Positions 25,129 to 34,361 of a stretch of 64,000 nucleotides of DNA are shown piece after piece (position 1 is the stretch's first letter; each line of letters begins with the position of its first letter). The position numbers and the translations under genes are program-made. The notes under the pieces were generated by a model that was not told the origin of the DNA, did not search any database, and was given only the letters and a program-made list of their open reading frames with translations. This DNA is from Halopseudomonas formosensis (GTDB taxonomy: Bacteria > Pseudomonadota > Gammaproteobacteria > Pseudomonadales > Pseudomonadaceae), in contig NZ_FOYD01000003.1 in the NCBI RefSeq assembly GCF_900115905.1, positions 248,001 through 312,000 on the forward strand, in the 5' to 3' direction.

Positions 25129-26058
25129 ATGAAACGCCGTACCCTCCGGGCCGATGCCCTGATGCTGCTGACCGCCCTGATCTGGGGCACCACCTTCGTG
25201 GCCCAGAGTCTGGGCATGGAGCATATCGGCCCCTTCCTTTATACCGGACTGCGCTTTGCCCTCGGCTGTCTGGTGATACTGCCGCTGGTACTGCTGGCCC
25301 GCCCGAGCGGCGCCGAGCAGGCGCACCGCCGTTTCAGCCGCCCCATGCTGCTGGGCAGCATGCTGCTCGGCGCGGTGCTGACCATCGGCATCAACCTGCA
25401 GCAGATCGGCCTGCTGTTCACCACGGTCACCAACTCGGGATTCATCACCGGCTTCTATGTGATCCTGGTGCCGGTGTTCGGTCTGGTCATCGGCATGCGC
25501 AGCGGTCTGGGTACCTGGTGCGGCGCGCTGCTGGCAGTGGCCGGCATGCTGCTATTGAGCGTCACCGCGGACTACCGCGTGGCGCTGGGTGACGTGCTGC
25601 AGCTGGCCAGCGCCGCCTGCTGGGCTGTGCACGTGTTGCTGGTAGGGATGCTGGCATCACGCTATGATCCGGTCCGTGTCTCCTTCGTCCAGTTCGCGGT
25701 ATGTGCTGTGGTGAGCCTGATGCTGGCAGCCGCCCTGGAGGAAACAGACCTCACGGCAATACTGCTGGCAGCCCCGGCGATTGCCTTCGGCGGTATTCTC
25801 GCAGTGGGTATAGGGTTCACCCTGCAGGTGGTGGCCCAGAAGGACGCCATCGCTTCCCATGCTGCGATCATTCTCAGTCTTGAGGCCGTGTTTGCAGCAT
25901 TGGCCGGCTGGCTGATTCTCGGCGAGATGCTGAGTCTGCGCGGCCTCATCGGCTGCAGTCTGATGCTCTGCGGCATGCTGGTGGCCCAATTGGCGCCCAT
26001 CTATCAGCAGCGCCGGCAGCAGAGACAGGCTCAGCGGGGACGGGCACAGGAGGCCTGA
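25129..26058 (+). CDS. EamA/DMT family transporter
   Basis: A 309-residue inner-membrane protein with ten helices in two EamA repeats; the first opens ALIWGTTFVAQSLGMEHIGPF and the second carries LEAVFAALAGWLILGE, the usual end-of-repeat signature. Relatives export metabolites such as amino acids or drugs; no substrate can be named. The basic tail (QQRRQQRQAQRGR) is cytoplasmic by the positive-inside rule. It is divergent from crbR. Confidence 0.92.
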   Translation: MKRRTLRADALMLLTALIWGTTFVAQSLGMEHIGPFLYTGLRFALGCLVILPLVLLARPSGAEQAHRRFSRPMLLGSMLLGAVLTIGINLQQIGLLFTTVTNSGFITGFYVILVPVFGLVIGMRSGLGTWCGALLAVAGMLLLSVTADYRVALGDVLQLASAACWAVHVLLVGMLASRYDPVRVSFVQFAVCAVVSLMLAAALEETDLTAILLAAPAIAFGGILAVGIGFTLQVVAQKDAIASHAAIILSLEAVFAALAGWLILGEMLSLRGLIGCSLMLCGMLVAQLAPIYQQRRQQRQAQRGRAQEA

Positions 26059-26148
26059 AAAAAACTCTGCTGCCATGCAGAACCTGTGCACCCCTGCATG
26101 GTCACAGTGGTAATCCACAAGCTGCAACCGCCCCCGATGGGAGACCCC

Positions 26149-26547
26149 ATGCGTTATCTGATAGCTGTACTCGCTGTTCTCGTTGCCCTGCCGGCCCACT
26201 CCGTTTCTCTGCGTGATACCCGACTGGAGGAGACGCTGCGTACCGTGGCTCAGCAAAGCAGCAAGGACACGCCCCGCCAGGTGAACGAGCACATCACCGA
26301 TGAAGGCTTCAGCGCCAAGGGCAGGGAGCTGGTGAATCATCTGAGTGTCGATGCCGATTACGCCACCCGTATGCAGAGCGAGCCCCTGCTGGTGCGCAGT
26401 CAGCTCCAGGCCAGCGTCTGTGCCGATCAGCGCTTTCGGCGGCTTCTGGACATGGGCGCCACCCTCACCTATCACTTCGTGCTGACCGACACCCAGCAGC
26501 CCATACTGACCCAGAGCTTCGTGGCGGATCACTGCCAGGCGATGTAG
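26149..26547 (+). CDS. PA3611-like secreted protein (quorum-regulated virulence factor family)
   Basis: A 132-residue exported protein with a signal peptide (residues 1-17, MRYLIAVLAVLVALPAHS). The mature part DTRLEETLRTVAQQSSKDTPRQVNEHITDEGF and two cysteines resemble P. aeruginosa PA3611 from memory, a small periplasmic/secreted protein of unknown biochemical role described as quorum-sensing regulated. GGGAG lies 7 bases before this ATG; another in-frame ATG lies 12 bases upstream. Function is unproven. Confidence 0.78.
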   Translation: MRYLIAVLAVLVALPAHSVSLRDTRLEETLRTVAQQSSKDTPRQVNEHITDEGFSAKGRELVNHLSVDADYATRMQSEPLLVRSQLQASVCADQRFRRLLDMGATLTYHFVLTDTQQPILTQSFVADHCQAM

Positions 26548-26589
26548 CCTGTTCAGATGAAATCCGAAAGCAGTACACAAGGGACAAGC

Positions 26590-27672
26590 ATGTCAGAGGA
26601 CACCCACGCGGCAGACTATCTCGGCCGCCACTGGCAGACCGGGAGTACCGGCCTGCAGGGCAAGGTTGAGGAGCTGCTGAATCTGGCCCACGGCCGCAGC
26701 GACAACCGCCAGCTGTATCAGGACATGCTCCTGAGCATAGTGCGCATGGCCCAGGCTGACCGCAACCGCTGGGACGCCAAGATCATGCGCCACACCATCC
26801 GCGAATTGGAGGAGGCGTTTGCGCGGCTTGAGCAGTTCAAGCGGCGGCGCAAGGTCACCGTATTCGGATCGGCGCGCACGCCCGTGGACAGCGAGCTGTA
26901 CAACGTAGCCCGGCACATGGGCCGGCTGCTGGCCGAGGACGACTTCATGGCTATCACCGGCGGTGGAGGCGGCATCATGGAGGCCGTGCATGTGGGCGCC
27001 GAGCTGGACAACAGCCTGAGCTTCAATATCACCCTGCCCTTCGAGCAGAAGCCCAACCGCGTGGTGGCCGGCACGTCACATGACATGCCGTTCCGCTTCT
27101 TCTTCCTGCGCAAGCTGTTTCTGGTACGCGAGGCAGATGCCATCGTCCTCTGCCCGGGCGGCTTCGGCACCCTGGATGAAACCCTGGAAGTGCTGACTCT
27201 GGTGCAGACCGGCAAGAGCCCCATGGTGCCGATCATACTGCTCGACGTCCCCGGCGGCGGCTACTGGTCAGCGCTGCTGGACTTCTTTCACCATCAGTTG
27301 CTGGCCGAGGGCTACATTCTGGCCAGCGACCTGAAGTTGCTGCAGCAGGTGGACTCGCCGGAGCAGGCGTTGGACCGCATCCGGCACTTCTACAGCAATT
27401 ACCACTCCTCGCGCTGGCACAACGATCAGTACCTGATCCGCCTGAATCGCCCGCTCACGCCCGAAGCGCTGGACATGCTCAATACCCGCTTCACGGATAT
27501 CTGCTCCAGTGGCGGCTTTACCCAGAAGCCCTTTGCCGAGCCGGCTCTGGAAGATCCGGAGCTGCAGCACCTGGCGCATCTGACCTTCGCCCTCAACGCC
27601 CGGGCCCAGGGCCGGCTGCGCGAACTGATCGACGAGCTGAACCGGCCGGAAAACCAGATCGACCCGCGCTGA
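26590..27672 (+). CDS. LOG family (lysine-decarboxylase-like) nucleotide-binding protein
   Basis: A 360-residue protein with the LOG Rossmann core: VFGSARTP at 91-98, GGGGGIM at 124-130 and PGGFGTLDE at 189-197, the invariant motif of cytokinin riboside 5'-monophosphate phosphoribohydrolases. Compared with ordinary LOG proteins of about 190 residues it has an extra N-terminal helical region (about 85 residues) and a long C-terminal extension, like larger proteobacterial TIGR00730 relatives. It probably hydrolyses a nucleotide N-glycosidic bond. AAGGGA precedes the chosen ATG. Confidence 0.88.
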   Translation: MSEDTHAADYLGRHWQTGSTGLQGKVEELLNLAHGRSDNRQLYQDMLLSIVRMAQADRNRWDAKIMRHTIRELEEAFARLEQFKRRRKVTVFGSARTPVDSELYNVARHMGRLLAEDDFMAITGGGGGIMEAVHVGAELDNSLSFNITLPFEQKPNRVVAGTSHDMPFRFFFLRKLFLVREADAIVLCPGGFGTLDETLEVLTLVQTGKSPMVPIILLDVPGGGYWSALLDFFHHQLLAEGYILASDLKLLQQVDSPEQALDRIRHFYSNYHSSRWHNDQYLIRLNRPLTPEALDMLNTRFTDICSSGGFTQKPFAEPALEDPELQHLAHLTFALNARAQGRLRELIDELNRPENQIDPR

Positions 27673-27769
27673 CGCAACCCCGCGTGGGCGAAACAGATAC
27701 CCGCCGCCCCTTTGCGCCGCGCTGCGGAGTGACTACCATGGGACGTTTTCGACGAAGAAACGAGAGAAA

Positions 27770-28687
27770 ATGACCTACGACCACAACTGGCAGCTCGATA
27801 CCATCGTCGAGCAGCTGCGCGAAGCCCGTTCCGAATGGCGCAGCGCCCAGGGACGAACCCACGAGCCGGGCGACCGTGAGCTGCCGTCGCGTACGGCGAT
27901 GAAGAGCATAGTCGAATCCCTGGCCGGAGCCCTGTTCCCCATGCGGCTGGGGCCGGCGGATCTGCGCAAGGCCAACGAAGACTTCTATGTGGGGCACACC
28001 CTGGATCAGGCGCTCAACCTGCTGCTGCAACAGGCCATGCTGGAGCTGCGCCACACCCATCGCAAGAATCCGCTGGATCCCGATGATCTGCTGCAGCAGG
28101 CACGGGACATAGTGCGCCGCTTCGCCGCCGAACTGCCGCACCTGCGGCGTATCCTCGATACCGACGTGATGGCCGCCTACCGCGGCGATCCGGCGGCCCA
28201 GTCGGTGGACGAGGTGCTGCTGTGCTATCCCGGCGTGCTGGCGGTCATCCATCATCGCTTCGCGCACCTGCTGTACCGGGAGGGCCTGACCCTGCTGGCG
28301 CGGATCATCAGTGAACTGGCTCATTCGGAAACCGGCATCGACATCCACCCCGGTGCCCGGATCGGATCGAGCTTCTTCATTGATCACGGCACCGGTGTGG
28401 TGATCGGCGAAACCGCCATCATCGGCGAGCGGGTACGCATCTATCAGGCGGTGACCCTGGGTGCCAAGCGCTTCGAGTCGGATGACGAGGGCAAGCTGCT
28501 CAAGGGCCAGCCACGCCACCCTATCGTCGAGGATGACGTGGTGATCTATGCCGGGGCGACCATTCTCGGGCGCATCACCATAGGCGCCGGCTCCATCATC
28601 GGCGGTAATGTCTGGGTTACCCGCAGTCTGCCGCCGGGCAGCAACGTGTCCCAGGCCAGCCTGAAGAACCGGCCCTGCACCGACTGA
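27770..28687 (+). CDS. epsC: Serine O-acetyltransferase (EpsC type)
   Basis: A 305-residue enzyme making O-acetylserine from serine and acetyl-CoA, the entry step to cysteine. The C-terminal left-handed beta-helix (about 190-290) holds IDIHPGARIGSSFFIDHGTGVVIGE, with the usual catalytic His/Asp region, then hexapeptide repeats to NVWVTRSLPPGS. The long N-terminal helical domain matches the EpsC subgroup rather than short CysE. It stops next to the convergent amidotransferase stop. It relates metabolically to the sulfate-uptake cluster at 32-36 kb. Confidence 0.92.
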   Translation: MTYDHNWQLDTIVEQLREARSEWRSAQGRTHEPGDRELPSRTAMKSIVESLAGALFPMRLGPADLRKANEDFYVGHTLDQALNLLLQQAMLELRHTHRKNPLDPDDLLQQARDIVRRFAAELPHLRRILDTDVMAAYRGDPAAQSVDEVLLCYPGVLAVIHHRFAHLLYREGLTLLARIISELAHSETGIDIHPGARIGSSFFIDHGTGVVIGETAIIGERVRIYQAVTLGAKRFESDDEGKLLKGQPRHPIVEDDVVIYAGATILGRITIGAGSIIGGNVWVTRSLPPGSNVSQASLKNRPCTD

Positions 28688-29470
28688 TCAACCCTTGAGG
28701 ACATTGCCCTGTTGCAGGGTTTCGCCACCCTGCCACAGGCGCCACTCCCCTGACTCGCAGGTATTCCACTGCTCGTTACTGGTCAGCGGCTCGGTGGCGA
28801 TCACCGTCACCACGTCATTGGGCGTGGTGTGTTCCTGGAAGTCCACCACCATCTCCACATCGCGCAGCTGCGCCGGGCCGAATGGCGCCCGGCGGGTGAT
28901 CCAGGACAGCTTGGTGGTACACAGGCTGAACAACCATTCGCCGTTGCTCAGCAGCAGGTTGCAGACACCGCGCCGGGCGTAATCGGCGCAAGCGCCGGTC
29001 AGGCAGTCGAGAATCTCCTGCTGGCTCGGGCGCTGCGTGAAACGCGCCCGCAGGCGGTTGAGCAGATCGCAGAAGATGGCCTCGCTGTCGGTATTGCCTA
29101 CCGGCTGGAAGGGCCCCTCCCCCGCTGCGAAGTCATTGATCTGCCCGTTGTGGGCGAAGGTCCAGTACTGGCCCCACAGCTCCCGGGTGAAGGGATGGGT
29201 GTTGGCCAGAGTGACCCGTCCGACATTGGCCTGGCGGATGTGGCAGATGACGTTTTCGGATTTGATGGGATAGCTCTCGATCAGCTGGGCAATGGCCGAG
29301 CTGTGACAGGGCGCCGGATCATGGAAGCAGCGCACCCCGCTCCCCTCGTAGAAGGCCACTCCCCAGCCGTCGCAATGCGGACCGGTACGCCCACCGCGCT
29401 GCATCAGCCCGGAAAAGCTGAAACAGATATCCGTGGGTACATTGGCGCTCATGCCCATCAATTCACACAT
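28688..29470 (-). CDS. Class II glutamine amidotransferase (YafJ family)
   Basis: A 260-residue stand-alone Ntn-type glutaminase domain. The N terminus MCELMGMS places the nucleophile at Cys2 after Met removal. RGGRTGPHCDGWGVAFY and HIRQANVG...NTHPF are the substrate-binding blocks of the YafJ family, and AHNGQI supplies the oxyanion region. No synthase domain is attached, so the ammonia acceptor is unknown. GGGGAG precedes the ATG. Confidence 0.92.
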   Translation of the reverse strand: MCELMGMSANVPTDICFSFSGLMQRGGRTGPHCDGWGVAFYEGSGVRCFHDPAPCHSSAIAQLIESYPIKSENVICHIRQANVGRVTLANTHPFTRELWGQYWTFAHNGQINDFAAGEGPFQPVGNTDSEAIFCDLLNRLRARFTQRPSQQEILDCLTGACADYARRGVCNLLLSNGEWLFSLCTTKLSWITRRAPFGPAQLRDVEMVVDFQEHTTPNDVVTVIATEPLTSNEQWNTCESGEWRLWQGGETLQQGNVLKG

Positions 29471-29533
29471 TCAGTTACTCCCCCGACAAAACCTCGGGAC
29501 TTCTATTGGTTAGACTGGTCAACCTTCAACGGA

Positions 29534-29686
29534 ATGGTACTGCAAAATCTCATCCGGGACCGCCAGGGACCTGCATTGCACGCGCCCAACCATAATCCGG
29601 CGTTCTTCGGCGATGAGAGTCCACTGGTAGTGGGCACCCGTGCGATGGCCATGATGGCGGTCAACTTCCTCGCGCCCGAGGAGTAA
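29534..29686 (+). CDS. Small hypothetical protein (50 residues)
   Basis: The frame encodes a 50-residue protein beginning MVLQNLIRDR and ending VNFLAPEE. Codon third positions are GC-rich as in real genes here, and the reading frame fills the divergent spacer between the amidotransferase gene and zapE. The ribosome binding site is poor (AACGGA). I recognise no family. Confidence 0.5.
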   Translation: MVLQNLIRDRQGPALHAPNHNPAFFGDESPLVVGTRAMAMMAVNFLAPEE

Positions 29687-29800
29687 CCTGCAGCCACGGC
29701 TGTCCGCCCGGTGCGGGCGGCCGTCGGCTCTGCCGGGCTGCGTTACCTGCAATCCGGATCCGCTTGGCTTTATTCCCGCCCTGGGCGACCATAGCGCCCC

Positions 29801-30922
29801 ATGAATGCACTTACCCAGATTCCCGGCCCGCTGCAGAGCTGGCAGGCCGCCATTGAACAGGGCTTCGTCGAAGACCCGGCCCAGAAACAGGCTGCGCTGG
29901 CCCTGGACCAGCTGCAGCAGCAACTCCACGGCAAGGGGCGGCTGAAGGGCCGTGGCCTCTATCTGTGGGGCCCGGTCGGCCGGGGCAAGACCTGGCTGAT
30001 GGACATCTTCCACCGCAGCCTGCAGGTGCCCAGTCGGCGCCAGCACTTCCATCACTTCATGCAGTGGGTGCACAGGCGCCTGTTCGAGCTGACCGGCACG
30101 GTCGATCCGTTGAAGGTGATCGCCAGGGAACTGGCCGCCGAGGTGAAGGTGCTGTGCTTCGATGAGCTGTTCATCAATGACATCGGCGATGCCAGCATCC
30201 TCGGACGGCTGTTCATCACCCTGTTCGATGAGGGACTGGTGCTGGTGCTGACCTCCAACATCCCTCCGGAGCGCCTGTACGAGCACGGCCATAACCGCGA
30301 ACGTCTGCTGCCGGCGCTGGATGCCATCAAGAAGCACATGCAGGTTATCAATGTGGACGGGGGCCAGGACCACCGCCTGCACCCGGCCGAGCAGGTCCAG
30401 CGTTACTGGGTAAAGGACCCGGAGGCGCTGGAAAGGACCTTCCGCCGGCTCAGCCAGGGTATCGACAGCAACTACGAGCCGATCGAGCTGAATCACCAGC
30501 TGGTCAGGCCCAGATACCACTGCGCCAGAGCTGTGTGGTTCGATTTCGACGAGCTGTGCGAAAGGCCCCTGGCGGCGATGGACTTCATCGACCTGTGCGA
30601 TCGCTTTCCGGCAGTGCTGCTGGGCAAGGTCCCGCGCCTGAGCGCGCCTGCCCGGGAAGTGCGTATCGCCCGGGGTACGGAGGATGCCGTGGAGCAGGTG
30701 CAGGCCGGCGACCGGGTGCTGCCTCCGCTGTCCAAGCAGGATGACAGCGTGCGCCGGCTGATCGGTCTGGTGGATGAGTGCTACGACCGTGGGGTGCCGT
30801 TGTACATCGAAGCGGAAGTGCCCCTGGACGAGCTGTACACCCAGGGCGCCCTCACCTTCCCCTTCCAGCGCACCCTCAGCCGCCTGCGGGAAATGCAGTC
30901 GGTGCGATTCCAGACCCGGTAG
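29801..30922 (+). CDS. zapE: Cell-division AFG1-like ATPase ZapE
   Basis: A 373-residue P-loop ATPase with Walker A GPVGRGKT at 57-64 and Walker B VLCFDELFINDIGDA near residue 120. The AFG1 family features YLWGPVGRGKTWLMD and LTSNIPPERLYEHGHNRERLLPALD are clear. ZapE associates with the Z-ring and modulates FtsZ under stress. The length matches E. coli ZapE (375). The ribosome binding site is weak. A tandem REP array starts 18 bases after the stop. Confidence 0.94.
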   Translation: MNALTQIPGPLQSWQAAIEQGFVEDPAQKQAALALDQLQQQLHGKGRLKGRGLYLWGPVGRGKTWLMDIFHRSLQVPSRRQHFHHFMQWVHRRLFELTGTVDPLKVIARELAAEVKVLCFDELFINDIGDASILGRLFITLFDEGLVLVLTSNIPPERLYEHGHNRERLLPALDAIKKHMQVINVDGGQDHRLHPAEQVQRYWVKDPEALERTFRRLSQGIDSNYEPIELNHQLVRPRYHCARAVWFDFDELCERPLAAMDFIDLCDRFPAVLLGKVPRLSAPAREVRIARGTEDAVEQVQAGDRVLPPLSKQDDSVRRLIGLVDECYDRGVPLYIEAEVPLDELYTQGALTFPFQRTLSRLREMQSVRFQTR

Positions 30923-30940
30923 CCCCCGCGTACGCCCGCA

Positions 30941-31426
30941 TTCGCACCCGGGGCGGGTGCTCCTACCGTCCGGCCTCCTGCGCCAGCCCCGGTTTCCTGT
31001 AGGAGCACCGCCCTCGGTGCGAAAGCGGAGCCAAACCCCAACCACCGAGCCTACACCCTTCGCACCCGGGGCGGGTACCGTCCGGGGTCCTGCGCCAGCC
31101 CGGTTTCCTGTAGGAGCACCGCCCTCGGTGCGAAAGCGGAGTCAAACCACAACCACCGAGCCCGCCGCCCCCTTCGCACCCGGGGCGGGTGCTCCTACCC
31201 TCCCGAGTCCTGCGCCAGCCCCGGTTTCCTGTAGGAGCACCGCCCACGGTGCGAAGCGGAGTCAAACCCCAACCACCGAGCCCGCCCCCTTCGCACCCGG
31301 GGCGGGTACCGTCCGGGGTCCTGCGCCGGCTCTGGTTTATGTAGGAGCACCGCCCACGGTGCGAAAGCGGAGCCAAACCCCAACCACCGAGCCTACACCC
31401 TTCGCACCCGGGGCGGGTGCTCCTAC
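30941..31426. repeat. Tandem REP/BIME array, ~115-bp unit
   Basis: Four tandem copies of a unit of about 110-120 bp fill the zapE-yghU gap. Each unit holds a forward REP (GTAGGAGCACCGCCC then T/A CGGTGCGAA) at 30998, 31109, 31230 and 31340, and an inverted REP (TTCGCACCCGGGGCGGGTGC) at 30941, 31059, 31173, 31290 and 31401. Between them lies conserved linker including AACCACCGAGC. Two inverted copies (31059 and 31290) share a 6-base deletion, so the units arose by duplication. Each REP folds as a small hairpin (GCACCG/CGGTGC). Confidence 0.93.
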
Positions 31427-31432
31427 AACAAA

Positions 31433-32272
31433 CTAGTCGAAGTCCTCGGCGGAGTGCCGTTCGGGCACCTGTTCGTCCAGCTCGCCCCAGGTACGGTTGA
31501 CCTTGCGGCCGCGCTGTACTGCGGGCCGTACGGCGATCTTCTCGGCCCAGCGCATGAGGTGGGTATAGCTCTCGGCATCGAGGAATTCGGCGGCGCCGTA
31601 CACCTGGTTGGTCACTATGCCGCCATACCAGGGCCAGATGGCCATGTCGGCGATGCTGTACTCGTCCCCGGCGATATAGGGGTTGTTGGCCAGCTGCCGA
31701 TCGAGCACGTCCAGTTGACGCTTGGTTTCCATGGTGTAGCGGTTGATCGGGTACTCGTACTTCTCCGGCGCGTAGGCGTAGAAGTGACCGAAGCCGCCGC
31801 CGACGAAGGGCGCACTGCCCATCTGCCAGAACAGCCAGTTGAGGCACTCGGTACGACCACGGATGTCCTGCGGAATGAAGGCGCCGAACCTGTCCGCCAG
31901 ATACAGCAGGATGGAGCCGGACTCGAACAACCGCAGCGGCGGGTCCATGCTGGTGTCGAGCATCGCCGGGATCTTGGAGTTGGGGTTGATCTCGACGAAG
32001 CCGCTGCCGAACTGATCGCCCTCGCTGATGCGGATCAGCCAGGCGTCGTATTCCGCCTCGCTGAAGCCGGCCTCCAGCAGCTCCTCGAGCATGATGGTGA
32101 CCTTGACCCCGTTGGGCGTGGCCAGCGAATACAGCTGCAGCGGATGCTTGCCACGCGGCAGCTCACGCTCGTGGGTGGCCCCGGCAATGGGCCGGTTGAT
32201 GCTGGCAAACTGGCCGCCGTTGTCCTTGTCCCAGGTCCAGACCCGTGGTGGTACGTAGCTGTCTTTGCTCAT
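31433..32272 (-). CDS. yghU: Glutathione S-transferase YghU type
   Basis: A 279-residue nucleophile/glutathione-handling protein of the YghU/Ure2p-like GST class. It opens SYVPPRVWTWDKDNGGQFASINRPIAG, a signature of YghU, followed by a thioredoxin-like domain (LYSLATPNGVKVTIMLEEL; NPNSKIPAML) and an alpha-helical C-terminal domain. Family members have disulfide-bond reductase activity with two glutathiones bound. GGGAGG lies before the chosen ATG; an upstream in-frame ATG lacks one. The REP array lies just downstream. Confidence 0.93.
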   Translation of the reverse strand: MSKDSYVPPRVWTWDKDNGGQFASINRPIAGATHERELPRGKHPLQLYSLATPNGVKVTIMLEELLEAGFSEAEYDAWLIRISEGDQFGSGFVEINPNSKIPAMLDTSMDPPLRLFESGSILLYLADRFGAFIPQDIRGRTECLNWLFWQMGSAPFVGGGFGHFYAYAPEKYEYPINRYTMETKRQLDVLDRQLANNPYIAGDEYSIADMAIWPWYGGIVTNQVYGAAEFLDAESYTHLMRWAEKIAVRPAVQRGRKVNRTWGELDEQVPERHSAEDFD

Positions 32273-32335
32273 CTGATCCTCCCGGTTTGCGCCCGGTCGG
32301 GTATCGACCGGCAACACTCTTGGGAAGCATGGTAC

Positions 32336-32367
32336 CCCCGGCCGCCGGCACAGGCCACCGGCCGGGG
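32336..32367 (-). terminator. Hairpin after cysA
   Basis: A perfect 9-bp GC stem (CCCCGGCCG / CGGCCGGGG, 14-base loop) lies 7 bases beyond the cysA stop at the end of the sulfate-transport operon. There is no T-run, so termination may be imperfect. Confidence 0.5.
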
Positions 32368-32373
32368 AACAGA

Positions 32374-33450
32374 TCAGCCGGCCTGCAGCTCACCGTCCTC
32401 GAGAAACACCCGGCTGTTCACCGGGCGGATCCAGGCATCGCCGCCCTGCACCAGTCCCAGTTCGCGGTAGCGGTGCTTGCTCAGTTCCGCCTGCACCACG
32501 TTCTCGCTGTTGTCGGTGCGCAGCTCCAGGCGCACGGTGGGGCCGACCACCGAAACCAGCTCGATCTGCGCGTGCAGCGCATCCTCACGGCGTTCGCCCA
32601 GCACCTCGATATCATGGGGACGGACGTAGGCCAGGGCCCGGCTTTCGCGCTGGCCGGCATACTCCGGTGCCGACAAATTCAGGTTGCCGATACGTGCCAC
32701 GCCATCCTGCACCCGGGCGTGGAACAGATTGACGTTACCCAGGAACTCGTAGACGAAGGGGTTGGCCGGATTATCGTAGACCTCCTCCGGGCTGCCGTCC
32801 TGTTCCACCCTGCCCTTGTTCATCACCACCACGCGGTCGGACACTTCCAGTGCCTCCTCCTGATCGTGGGTGACGAACACGCTGGTGACGTGGATCTCGT
32901 CATGCAGACGGCGCAGCCAGCGGCGCAGTTCGGCCCGCACCTTGGCGTCCAGCGCGCCGAAGGGTTCGTCGAGCAGCAGCACCCTGGGCTCCACTGCCAG
33001 CGCCCGGGCCAGGGCGATACGCTGACGCTGCCCACCCGAGAGCTGCGACGGCAGCCGGTCGGCGGTCCAGTCCAGCTGCACCATCTCCAGCAGGTGCATG
33101 ACCTTGCGGCGGATCTCGGCCTTGCTCGGCCGCTGGCTGCGCGGCTTGACCGTCAGCCCGTAGGCGACGTTCTCGAACACGCTCATGTGCTTGAACAGGG
33201 CGTAGTGCTGGAACACGAAGCCGACCCCGCGATCACTCACGTGCAGGTCGGTGGTGTCCTGGCCGTGGAAGCGGATGCGTCCGCTGTCGGGCTGCTCCAG
33301 CCCTGCAATGATGCGCAGCAGGGTGGTCTTGCCCGAGCCGGACGGCCCCAGCAACGCGGTCAGCTCGCCGTCATTGAGGCTGAGACTGACATTGTCGACG
33401 GCGACAAAATCACCGAAACGCTTGTTTACCTGATCGATTTCAATACTCAT
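32374..33450 (-). CDS. cysA: Sulfate/thiosulfate ABC transporter ATPase CysA
   Basis: A 358-residue ATPase with Walker A GPSGSGKT at 35-42, signature [16 protein letters not shown], Walker [13 protein letters not shown] and a C-terminal regulatory TOBE-like domain beginning near residue 240. It energises sulfate import through CysTW. It is the last gene of the sbp-cysT-cysW-cysA run, 10 bases after cysW. Length is normal (E. coli CysA 365). Confidence 0.96.
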   Translation of the reverse strand: MSIEIDQVNKRFGDFVAVDNVSLSLNDGELTALLGPSGSGKTTLLRIIAGLEQPDSGRIRFHGQDTTDLHVSDRGVGFVFQHYALFKHMSVFENVAYGLTVKPRSQRPSKAEIRRKVMHLLEMVQLDWTADRLPSQLSGGQRQRIALARALAVEPRVLLLDEPFGALDAKVRAELRRWLRRLHDEIHVTSVFVTHDQEEALEVSDRVVVMNKGRVEQDGSPEEVYDNPANPFVYEFLGNVNLFHARVQDGVARIGNLNLSAPEYAGQRESRALAYVRPHDIEVLGERREDALHAQIELVSVVGPTVRLELRTDNSENVVQAELSKHRYRELGLVQGGDAWIRPVNSRVFLEDGELQAG

Positions 33451-33460
33451 GTCGGCTCTC

Positions 33461-34351
33461 TCAATGACTGTCGCCGGCCGGGCGCTGACGCTCGTCCAGC
33501 CACTCGATGAAACTCTTGACCGCGATGGTGACCAGCGCCAGGCCGGTCAGCAGCGAGGACACGGCAAAGGCGGCGGTGAACATGTACTCGTTGTAGAGCA
33601 CCTCGATATGCAGCGGCATGGTGTTGGTCTCGCCACGGATGCGTCCCGAGACTACCGCCACCGCGCCGAACTCGCCCAGGGCGCGGGCGTTGCACAGGAT
33701 CACGCCGTAGATCAGTCCCCACTTGATGTTCGGCAGGGTCACGTACCAGAAGGTCTTCCAGCCGCTGGCGCCCAGGGTCAGCGAAGCCTCTTCCTCCTCC
33801 TTGCCCTGCTGCTGCATCAGCGGGATCAGCTCCCGGGCAATGAACGGCAGGGTGCCGAAGGCGATCACTATGACGATGCCCGGCACGGCAAAGATGATGC
33901 GCAGGTCATGGGCGGCCAGCCAGGGGCCCAGCCAGCCCTGGGAGCCGAACAGGATGACGAAGATCAGGCCCACCACCACCGGCGAGATGGCAAAGGGCAT
34001 GTCGATCAGCGAAATCAGTATCGGCTTGCCGCGGAACTCGAACTTGGCGATGGCCCAGGCCGCCGCCACACCGAATACCAGATTGATGGGCACCACTATC
34101 AGCACCACCATCAGCGACAGGCGGATGGCCGCCAGTGCATCCGGTTCGTTGATCGCCGCCCACCAGACCTGCAGGCCCTGCTCGAAGGCGCCGTACAGCA
34201 CCACAGCCAGCGGCAGTACCAGAAACAGGGCAAGGAAGGTGAGCGCAACGCCGATAAGGGTCCAGCGCACCCAGGCCGGCTCCTCGGTGGCGCGGCGCCA
34301 GCGCGCGGCCAGCTCCGGATTGGCCACATGTACAAGTGTCTGTGTCGTCAT
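33461..34351 (-). CDS. cysW: Sulfate ABC transporter permease CysW
   Basis: A 296-residue inner-membrane permease with six helices and the EAA loop [25 protein letters not shown] that contacts CysA. The stretch [21 protein letters not shown] is diagnostic of CysW. The start MTTQTL was chosen with GAGGAC upstream; a longer in-frame start would overlap cysT. It forms the sulfate channel with CysT. Confidence 0.95.
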   Translation of the reverse strand: MTTQTLVHVANPELAARWRRATEEPAWVRWTLIGVALTFLALFLVLPLAVVLYGAFEQGLQVWWAAINEPDALAAIRLSLMVVLIVVPINLVFGVAAAWAIAKFEFRGKPILISLIDMPFAISPVVVGLIFVILFGSQGWLGPWLAAHDLRIIFAVPGIVIVIAFGTLPFIARELIPLMQQQGKEEEEASLTLGASGWKTFWYVTLPNIKWGLIYGVILCNARALGEFGAVAVVSGRIRGETNTMPLHIEVLYNEYMFTAAFAVSSLLTGLALVTIAVKSFIEWLDERQRPAGDSH

Positions 34352-34361
34352 GGGGTCGTCC

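Noticed and set aside
30941-31426. Regularly spaced repeats considered as a CRISPR array
   Set aside because: Units are about 115 bp, the linkers are near-identical between copies rather than unique spacers, each unit contains inverted REPs, and no cas gene is near.
30963-31436. Open frames running through the REP array on both strands
   Set aside because: The repetitive peptide arises from translation of tandem REPs; no ribosome binding site or domain supports a gene.
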